Assembly: GCF_026278345.1 (NCBI RefSeq)
Contig: NZ_CP111085.1
Coordinates: forward strand, 3,551,501 to 3,615,500
Reading direction: 5' to 3'
Source of the DNA: Tellurirhabdus rosea
GTDB taxonomy: Bacteria; Bacteroidota; Bacteroidia; Cytophagales; Spirosomataceae
DNA length: 64,000 bases
Under the pieces are notes generated by a model, which did not search any database, was not told where the DNA came from, and saw nothing but the letters and a program-made list of their open reading frames with translations. This document shows positions 57,845 to 64,000 of the stretch, in pieces. Position 1 is the first letter of the stretch; the number at the start of each line of letters is the position of its first letter. A program made the translations under genes and the position numbers.

Positions 57845-58472
57845 AAGCGGGCGCGTTTACCAGGTTGATGAAATTGCGGAAGATCTGTACGCCTGCATCC
57901 TGGCTTTTCTCCGGATGGTACTGAAAACCAAAAATATGGTCGCGCTGAATGGCGGAAACAAACTCGTAGCCGTACACAGTAGTGTGCAGCGTATCGGTCT
58001 CATTTTCCGGGACAACATGGTAGGAATGAACGAAATAGAACATTTCTTTCTCCGTCTTCAGGCCGTCGAGGACGGGATGGCTTTTCGCCGCCCGGACGCT
58101 GTTCCAGCCGATATGCGGTATTTTCCGCTCCGGCTCCGACTGCAGCCGAAACCGAACGGTATGACCCGGAATCCAGCCCAGTCCCGCCGCGTCGCCTTCT
58201 TCGCTTCCGCTGGTCAGTAACTGCATTCCCAGACAGATGCCCATGACCGGCGTCTGCTCGCCCAGCACCCGTTCGCGCAGCACATCGAGCAGCTCGAGGT
58301 GCTGTAATTTATCCATGGCCCGGCCATAGTGACCTACGCCCGGCAGAATCAGCCCTTTGGCGGAGGAAATTTCCTTCGGGTCGGCACTGATCCGGCAGTC
58401 GACGCCCAGTCGGCGGAACTTGTTCTGCACGGAGCGGAGGTTACCCATGCCGTAGTCGATGATGGTAATCAT
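57837..58472 (-). CDS. HisH-like glutamine amidotransferase subunit, polysaccharide-locus type (WbuY-like)
   Basis: The 211-residue class I glutamine amidotransferase has the nucleophile in GICLGMQLL, the His and Glu in FGFQYHPEKS, and the N-terminal IIDYGMGNLRSVQNKFRRLG. It supplies ammonia to the neighbouring HisF homologue, overlapped by 8 bp. The start at 58472 is the usual family start; 58499 is in frame upstream. Its role is inferred as amidino-sugar synthesis. Confidence 0.87.
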   Translation of the reverse strand: MITIIDYGMGNLRSVQNKFRRLGVDCRISADPKEISSAKGLILPGVGHYGRAMDKLQHLELLDVLRERVLGEQTPVMGICLGMQLLTSGSEEGDAAGLGWIPGHTVRFRLQSEPERKIPHIGWNSVRAAKSHPVLDGLKTEKEMFYFVHSYHVVPENETDTLHTTVYGYEFVSAIQRDHIFGFQYHPEKSQDAGVQIFRNFINLVNAPAYV

Positions 58473-58526
58473 AAAAGTACGAATCGGTCTGGTCGTCAAG
58501 ACTGCCTGAGGCTGACGGACAGCGGT

Positions 58527-59681
58527 TTAACTGGCGTATTTCAGGTACAGGATATGCGGTAAAAAGCGAAATCGGCACGCCATCCGGATGGGTTGCCGGA
58601 GGCGTCGGATGAGGGTCAGGTACGTCCGGAAATCCTTATGTGACCGGGCGGGCTGCCGGAAAACCTCTTCCCATTCGGCCGGTGTCCAGCCGAGTTTGGC
58701 AATGGCGTACTCCACCACACTCGGGTCATATTCGTACGCGCTGGCCTCCAGCTCCATCACGGCTTCTGCGCGGGAAATCTGCCCCGAGCGGACCAGCGCC
58801 GACAGTTCTGGTTTCCGCTTGTCGATATTGAACTTCTGCGGCAGCAGATACGACTGAAAGAACCGCGTGAACAGGTTTTCGTGGTGATGGCCGCCGTAAT
58901 ACACCCAATCGAGTTCCCGGGCCAGCACCTCGTCTACCTGCCGTTTGTTGTAATCCAGGTAGGCCAGCAGCCGCACTTCCCGGATTCCTTGCCCGAAACT
59001 GCGCCAGAGCAGGTTCCGCAGCGACATGACCGGGAAGCTCCGGATGACGCCGCGACCGAATTTCTGGTGCACATCCCGCAGATACCGGCTGTCCATGTAG
59101 GTCCAGCTGATGGGCGAAGTACCTTCCGTCCGGAACGAATGCCCGTTGAGGATGTAGCCGATATTTTCGCGGGCTGCCGTGTGGTAGAGGACCGAGTAAA
59201 TGGCGTAGTCCGTCGGAATGTCGGCATCGGGTACCGAAGCCAGCAGGAAGGCTCGCTGCAAATCCTTGAACTCTTCCCAGTCCGCCACTACCGTATGCAG
59301 GTCTACGTTGAGCCGCGAGACGGCCTTGCGGATGTTGGAAACGGCGATATCGGAATTCCAGCCGTTGTCAAAATGCACGGCCAGCGGGCGCAGACCCAGT
59401 TTTTTGGCTGTCAAAAGGGTATACGTGCTGTCGCGTCCGCCGCTGACGCCCACAAGGCAGTCGTAAGGTTTGCCGCGTCCGTCCTGTTTGATGCGCTCCA
59501 CAAAGCCGAGGAGTTCCTGCTGTCTGGTCGCTTCCGGGTGCAGCCGCTCCATTTCCTCATGGATGTAGCAGTACTTACAGACACCGTCGGCATCAAACCA
59601 GATATCGGCCACCGTGGTGTCGAGCACACAGCGGCGGCAGCGTTGAAACGTTTCGGTAAGGGTAGTCGTTGGTGTGTTCAT
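58527..59681 (-). CDS. N-acetyl sugar amidotransferase, WbpG/PseA-like, with intact zinc ribbon
   Basis: The 384-residue protein has the four Cys pattern CRRC (15-18) and CKYC (35-38), the PP-loop SGGRDST (80-86), and further segments such as HFDNGWNSDIAVSNIRK and YYGGHHHENLFTRFFQ. It is predicted to convert an acetamido group to acetamidino on a UDP-sugar using ammonia from HisH/HisF. This is the better preserved of two paralogues in the locus. It precedes the HisH gene by 54 bp. Confidence 0.87.
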   Translation of the reverse strand: MNTPTTTLTETFQRCRRCVLDTTVADIWFDADGVCKYCYIHEEMERLHPEATRQQELLGFVERIKQDGRGKPYDCLVGVSGGRDSTYTLLTAKKLGLRPLAVHFDNGWNSDIAVSNIRKAVSRLNVDLHTVVADWEEFKDLQRAFLLASVPDADIPTDYAIYSVLYHTAARENIGYILNGHSFRTEGTSPISWTYMDSRYLRDVHQKFGRGVIRSFPVMSLRNLLWRSFGQGIREVRLLAYLDYNKRQVDEVLARELDWVYYGGHHHENLFTRFFQSYLLPQKFNIDKRKPELSALVRSGQISRAEAVMELEASAYEYDPSVVEYAIAKLGWTPAEWEEVFRQPARSHKDFRTYLTLIRRLRQPIRMACRFRFLPHILYLKYAS

Positions 59682-59736
59682 CGAAAAGGGATTTTCTCAT
59701 TTGGCGGATTTCGCGGCGGAAGCACGCCAGGTCGAA

Positions 59737-60891
59737 TCAGGCCGCCCGCTCTTCCATTTCGTAAAAAATCTTCGGCTTACTGGACAGAACCAGCTTCAGC
59801 ACCGGAGCCGCGAGGCGAGCCAGTCGCCGGATGAGCGGGTAGTAGGAAGGGTAGTCCAGAAAGGACTTGTTCGGGGCGTGCCAGAGCTTCTGGAACTCTT
59901 CGAGCGTAAAATCCAGCTTCTTCATCACGTACTCCCGGTCGGCTTCCATCTGTTCAAGGGCGTAGGGCGGCTGGTTGATCATGCCCAGCGCCTGGTCGCG
60001 GGTAATCTCGCCGCTCATGATCTGGGCCGAGAGCGTAATCCGGCGTTTGTCGATGCCGAATTTGCGGGGAAGCCAGTAGGCGACGGCGAACTTGGTGTAC
60101 AGGTTCTCGTGGTGGTGACCGCCGTAATATTCCCAGCCGTATTTCTCCTTCAGCATCGCCTGGGCCTCATTTTTCTGGTACGGCAGGTAGTTGAACGGAG
60201 CGATATGCTTGATGCCTTTCACGTAGCCGAGATAAAACAGTTTCCAGACGGGCAGCATCGGGTACGTTTTCATGGGCAGCCGCCCAAAGCGTTTGTGAAC
60301 ATGCTGAATCTGCTTCAGGTCGGTATAGGTCCATTCGGTCGGCTGCTTGCCCTCCGAGCGAAAATCCGTGCCGGTCAGGATGTACTTGATGCCTTCCTTC
60401 CGGGCAATCTGGAACAGGACAGCCTTGATGGCGGAGTCCGTCGGGGCGTCGGCCCAGGGCAGACCGGCCAGCAGGTAGGAGCGAAGGATGTCTTTAATTT
60501 CCTCGTAATCAATGACGTACGTTTCCAGGTCGATGTTCAGGGCTGTGACCATCTTCCGGATGTTCTTCACCGAAATATCGGAGTTCCAGCCGTTGTCGAG
60601 ATTGACGGCCAGCGGACGCAGCCCGTATTCTTTGGCGATATGAAGCAGGTACGAGCTATCCGTGCCGCCGCTGACCCCGATGATGCAGTCGTAGCGGGCA
60701 TTTTGGGGGGCCGACGCGCGGATGCGTTCCACGATCCGGGCCCACTCCTGGGCGCCCTGTTCTCCCCGCGGAAATGCTTCCGACAGTTTGCGCTGAATCG
60801 TGGCGTAGTTGGAGACGCCCCGTTCGTTGAACCGAATTCCCGGAACGGACGTGTCCCAGATACCTTCCTGACAGATTTGGTAAAGTTTCAT
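59737..60891 (-). CDS. Second N-acetyl sugar amidotransferase paralogue with degenerate zinc ribbon
   Basis: The 384-residue protein aligns closely to the neighbouring paralogue in the PP-loop (SGGTDSS, 74-80) and the core NLDNGWNSDISVKNIRK and YYGGHHHENLYTKFAV. But where the paralogue has CRRC and CKYC, this one has CQEG (7-10) and SNYA (27-30), so three of four Cys are gone. A zinc site in the N-terminus is therefore unlikely. The PP-loop is intact, so it may still act with ATP, perhaps on a different sugar or as a partner to the first enzyme. Confidence 0.83.
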   Translation of the reverse strand: MKLYQICQEGIWDTSVPGIRFNERGVSNYATIQRKLSEAFPRGEQGAQEWARIVERIRASAPQNARYDCIIGVSGGTDSSYLLHIAKEYGLRPLAVNLDNGWNSDISVKNIRKMVTALNIDLETYVIDYEEIKDILRSYLLAGLPWADAPTDSAIKAVLFQIARKEGIKYILTGTDFRSEGKQPTEWTYTDLKQIQHVHKRFGRLPMKTYPMLPVWKLFYLGYVKGIKHIAPFNYLPYQKNEAQAMLKEKYGWEYYGGHHHENLYTKFAVAYWLPRKFGIDKRRITLSAQIMSGEITRDQALGMINQPPYALEQMEADREYVMKKLDFTLEEFQKLWHAPNKSFLDYPSYYPLIRRLARLAAPVLKLVLSSKPKIFYEMEERAA

Positions 60892-60936
60892 AGAATCGTG
60901 TGGGTCATATCACGGCGTTAAGGGCGGGCTTTCCGC

Positions 60937-62799
60937 TCAGGGCTGCAATACAACGGGTTGTGTTTTTTTCGTTTCAAATCGCTCCAGAAAATGCGCCATT
61001 TCAATCCACTTCCAGATATCCCGCGCAATGTTTATCCGGCCTTCATTATGCTGTTGCAGCAGGTTGCGGCATTCGCCGAGATTAAAGTATCCCGATTCGC
61101 GGAAGGCGGCTGAGGCCAGCGCCGCTTCGGCTTTCTGCCGGAACAGCGAGGTCCGCATCCATTCGTCAGCCGGATTGTCAAAACCGACCTTATCCTGCCG
61201 TTTGCGGATTTTTTCGGGAAGTTTGCCGCGCATGGCTTCCCGCAGAATCCATTTGGTGTTGCCGTCGCGCATGATCATGTCCGTCGTGGAACCGATCGTT
61301 TTCTCCACCAGCCGAAAATCCAGGAACGGCTCGCGGGCTTCGAGCGAAAAGTACATGCTGTTGAGGTCGTTCCACTTCTGGTTATGCTCCAGTTTGCTTT
61401 CAAAATGCTGCAACAGGGCTTCCCGCAGGTTTCGGGGGTTGAACAACTGGTCGTTGATGGTAGACGCTTTGGCCTGTTGCTCAAAAAAACTCATGTTCAG
61501 AAAAGCCCGTTTGCGGAAGGTGGCGGCCTCCTGCGCCCAGCGCGGTGCCAGGTAAAAGGCCAGATACGCCAGACTGCTCAGCGAATGATGGTTGCGGTAA
61601 TACGCCCGCCATTCGTGCCACAGCTTTCCGTAGTTCCCCCGGGCCAGCAATTCCCGGAAAAAGCTGCCGAAAAAGTAAGTGTATCCGGCCAGTTGCTCGT
61701 CGGCGCCCTGCCCGTCCATGAGCACCGTCACGTGCCGCGAGGCATCTTTCATTACTTTGTACTGCGAATAGATGCTCAGCCCGCCAAACGGCTCGAAATG
61801 GCAGTCCATCAGGCCGTCGAAGTCTTCCAGCAGGGTCTGTTCGGTCGGCCGGACGTAGGTCAGGTTGGGAAGCTGGTCCTTGTATTCATTGATAAACGGA
61901 CTTTCGTCGCCCTGCAGCCCTGCTCCATAGACGGCCGAGAAGGCATAAAAGTCACTTTTCTGCAACCCGTGAATGAGCGTGGAAGCGACCGACGACGAGT
62001 CCAGCCCGCCGCTGAGGCAGATCCCAACGGGCACATCGCTCCGCAGCCGCAGCGACAGCGACGACCGGAACGTGTCGTAATACTCCTCTGGACTCTGCCA
62101 GCCGGATTGAAGCCGGTCGGCCAGATTATACCAACGCGACACCTGCACGTTGCCGTCGCGAACGCTGATGCAGTGGCCGTGGACCAGTTTCTTGATTTGC
62201 CGGACGAAGGTGTTGCCGTCGATGTCGGTCCGGCTGTAGAGCAGGTAATTGTAAACTACCGTATCATCTGGGCTTAGGGAGACGTTCTGCCGGCCCAGGT
62301 GCTCGAACAGCGGCGCAATCTCGGAGGAGAAAACGAACTGTTTATCGGACAGATGATAGTAAAAGGGCTTGACCCCGTACCGGTCGCGGGCGGCAAACAG
62401 ACTGCCGGTATGGCGGTCGTACACGGCGAAGGCGAACATGCCGTTCAGTTCGTGCAGGCAGTCGGCGCCCCAGTGCCGGTAGGCATTCAGCAGGACTTCG
62501 GTGTCCGTCTGCGAGCGAAACGAGTAGTGGGCGGCCAGCTTCTGCCGGATTTCGACGTAATTATAAATTTCTCCGTTGAAGATGATAACGTACCGGTCAT
62601 CGTCTGACAACATGGGCTGATGCCCGGCCGGCGAAAGGTCCAGAATACTCAGCCGGACGAAGCCCAGCCCAACGCCGTTCTCCGTAAATGTTCCGCTGTC
62701 ATCGGGCCCCCGGTGGCGCTGCCGTTCCATCATGGCTGTCAATTCAGCCTGCTGGACAGGTTTTTTGGTGAAATTTATAATTCCTGTTATGCCGCACAT
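60937..62799 (-). CDS. asnB: Glutamine-dependent asparagine synthase-type amidotransferase
   Basis: The 620-residue protein has the catalytic Cys2 in MCGITGI (class II glutaminase), RHRGPDDSG, and GHQPMLSDDDRYVIIFNGEIYN. The C-terminal synthetase domain has the PP-loop LSGGLDSSSVAS. It can transfer glutamine nitrogen; in a polysaccharide locus it may act on a sugar or carboxylate of the polymer rather than aspartate. The start at 62799 is the ATG before CGI; a TTG two codons upstream is not needed. Confidence 0.88.
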   Translation of the reverse strand: MCGITGIINFTKKPVQQAELTAMMERQRHRGPDDSGTFTENGVGLGFVRLSILDLSPAGHQPMLSDDDRYVIIFNGEIYNYVEIRQKLAAHYSFRSQTDTEVLLNAYRHWGADCLHELNGMFAFAVYDRHTGSLFAARDRYGVKPFYYHLSDKQFVFSSEIAPLFEHLGRQNVSLSPDDTVVYNYLLYSRTDIDGNTFVRQIKKLVHGHCISVRDGNVQVSRWYNLADRLQSGWQSPEEYYDTFRSSLSLRLRSDVPVGICLSGGLDSSSVASTLIHGLQKSDFYAFSAVYGAGLQGDESPFINEYKDQLPNLTYVRPTEQTLLEDFDGLMDCHFEPFGGLSIYSQYKVMKDASRHVTVLMDGQGADEQLAGYTYFFGSFFRELLARGNYGKLWHEWRAYYRNHHSLSSLAYLAFYLAPRWAQEAATFRKRAFLNMSFFEQQAKASTINDQLFNPRNLREALLQHFESKLEHNQKWNDLNSMYFSLEAREPFLDFRLVEKTIGSTTDMIMRDGNTKWILREAMRGKLPEKIRKRQDKVGFDNPADEWMRTSLFRQKAEAALASAAFRESGYFNLGECRNLLQQHNEGRINIARDIWKWIEMAHFLERFETKKTQPVVLQP

Positions 62800-62969
62800 A
62801 ATCAAAAAGACTGGTTAATAAGTGAGGTAGTTCGTGGTTAAGACATCGAGTCCTGTTAAGACGGTAAAAAGTGGAATTGGACACATGGATCGGGCGTTTC
62901 TGCCTGAAAAAGTGCGAAATAAGGTCCGGTAAAGCGGAAGAACAGGCGGACCATCGGCCCGTTGCGGTT

Positions 62970-64000
62970 TCAGACCCATTCCGTCCGGACCCGGGGTGCC
63001 GGCTGCTGGCTTGCCTGTCTGAGGCGTATGGCCAGAAACAGCAGCGCCAGCAGAAAAGCCCGGTCGAAAATGCCCTGCGAGAAGCCGCTGGAAAGCAGCG
63101 ACAGAAACGCCACGAGCCCGAAAGAACTTCGGTATTCGACCCAGCGGGTGTATCGTTTGAAAAACAGAAAAAGCAGCGTGAAATAAGCCAAAAACAGCGG
63201 CAGCCCGTAGGTGACCATCAGATACGTAATGCCGTTGTTGCGGTGAATCACCTTCAAATCGCCCGAGCGGGCGGCCTGCCCGAAACGGTTCTCGGCCAGT
63301 CGCCCGAAGCCGATCAGCGGACTCCGGCTAATGTCCATCAGATCGAAAAAGGCGCTGCCGAAGCGGGATGAACTGTCTTCGGTCGACATGCTCACGTTCT
63401 GCTTTACTTTGCCGCTGAGAAACTGGGTCTGGGTGTAGAGCGTCAGAAACAGCGGAAACAGAATGAGCAGGACGGTGCCTTTGACGGCCGGTTTCAGCGC
63501 CGGACTGGTCAGGATGTACCCCATGGCAATGACGAAGAGGGTCAGGTAGCCCGCCGTCGAAATGGTCGTCAGCAGCGTCAGTAGCAGAACCCCATTGCGG
63601 CGGGTGGCCAGCCGCTTGTCCTGCATGATGCTGAACGTCAGGGCCAGATTCAGGAAAACGCCGAAAGCGCCCGGTTCCCAGAAAGGCCCGGAATTACGCT
63701 TCAGCACGCCAAAGGAAAGCTTCTCTTCGGCCAGCGGATTGAAGGTGTACAGAATCATGTTGGGGTTGAACCCGTACGGTTCCAGCGTGCCGAACGGCGA
63801 CGAGAAAAAGGGTTTCGCCACGTTCTGAATCAGAAACTGTTCGACCGCGGGAAAGAAGGTCAGCCCGTAAATCGGCAGGCTGATGATTGCAAACCAGTAA
63901 AGGAGCTGTGTGTAGTAGTGAATAAGCCGGATGCCGCAGACGTGCACCACCAGATACGCCAGCGAGAGGCGAACCAGAATGGTAATCAGCGACATGGGCA
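62970..64000 (-). CDS. O-antigen polymerase/ligase-like membrane protein, partial at the right edge
   Basis: At least 341 residues are visible, cut by the window end; the frame stays open to base 64000. There are many transmembrane helices, such as LVRLSLAYLVVHVCGIRLIHY and YFTLLFLFFKRYTRW. A Wzy-type segment KRNSGPFWEPGAFGVFLNLAL and the following STAGYLTLFVIAMGY helix support an O-antigen polymerase or ligase. It is the first gene of the visible minus-strand locus, with 170 bp to asnB (62800-62969) in which I see nothing definite. Confidence 0.78.
   Translation of the reverse strand, partial: PMSLITILVRLSLAYLVVHVCGIRLIHYYTQLLYWFAIISLPIYGLTFFPAVEQFLIQNVAKPFFSSPFGTLEPYGFNPNMILYTFNPLAEEKLSFGVLKRNSGPFWEPGAFGVFLNLALTFSIMQDKRLATRRNGVLLLTLLTTISTAGYLTLFVIAMGYILTSPALKPAVKGTVLLILFPLFLTLYTQTQFLSGKVKQNVSMSTEDSSSRFGSAFFDLMDISRSPLIGFGRLAENRFGQAARSGDLKVIHRNNGITYLMVTYGLPLFLAYFTLLFLFFKRYTRWVEYRSSFGLVAFLSLLSSGFSQGIFDRAFLLALLFLAIRLRQASQQPAPRVRTEWV

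Noticed and set aside
57083-58472. Histidine biosynthesis operon
   Set aside because: Only HisH and HisF homologues are present, side by side with WbpG-like and polysaccharide genes; the other his genes are missing here.

Overview
The window looks like a chromosomal segment of a high-GC Bacteroidota bacterium, most likely Cytophagales/Spirosomaceae (Spirosoma or Larkinella type); this is inferred, since no 16S gene is present. Support: TAnnTTTG-type -7 promoter boxes, few recognisable Shine-Dalgarno sites, a TonB receptor with an N-terminal carboxypeptidase-regulatory-like domain, many signal-peptide glycosidases and DUF1080 / hydroxypyruvate-isomerase-like proteins, a ~390-residue PurM, and a YpdA-type reductase. 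No rRNA, tRNA or CRISPR array was found.

Layout. 1-18.7 kb is housekeeping and conserved genes: end of a class I aminotransferase, a heptose-kinase-like PfkB protein, GNAT, a HEPN-motif protein coupled to hemE, haloalkane dehalogenase, DinB-like, DUF167, tautomerase-like, purM, PhnA-like, Kelch protein, Gfo/Idh/MocA oxidoreductase, a LOV-like PAS protein without the photoactive Cys, a DEDDh exonuclease, an outer-membrane protein, YqgE, a TonB receptor and pyk. 18.9-25.3 kb is the most unusual part: six tightly packed plus-strand genes encoding two paralogous acidic/glycine-zipper proteins, an HExxH metallopeptidase-like protein, a 622-residue protein of unknown family, a cytidine-deaminase-fold plus HNH-like fusion, and an amidohydrolase. 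A sigma-54 activator gene lies convergently at its far end. A near-consensus -24/-12 motif and a leader terminator lie just before the first gene. I regard this as the best candidate for an undescribed (conflict or effector type) system.

26.8-42.9 kb is mostly carbohydrate metabolism and conserved genes: GH43-like, WYL regulator, two unknown small genes, priA, ypdA-like, GH78 rhamnosidase, IMPACT/YigZ, DUF1206, a large membrane protein, a sugar isomerase and DUF1080. 43.0-43.8 kb is a REP-associated IS200-like transposase (RAYT) locus with several palindromes and a tandem 22-bp repeat block abutting uvrA. Sister palindromes lie 13 kb away at 29.8 kb. 46.7-50.3 kb holds a DUF882 peptidase, a lectin-like lipoprotein and a Kelch-TM-winged-helix-like membrane sensor.

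50.3-64 kb is a minus-strand surface polysaccharide locus. Transcription runs from a truncated polymerase-like protein through asnB, two N-acetyl-sugar amidotransferases, hisH/hisF homologues, a DUF354 glycosyltransferase-like protein, a sugar transferase, PIG-L and polysaccharide deacetylases, an LpxD-like acyltransferase and a beta-helix lipoprotein. This set fits an O-antigen or exopolysaccharide carrying an amidino-type sugar.

Across the window there is also a recurring family of very long intergenic hairpins. Their arms are AT-rich and internally repetitive, and their apex is often GCTTCGC/GCGAAGC. They mostly lie at gene 3' ends.
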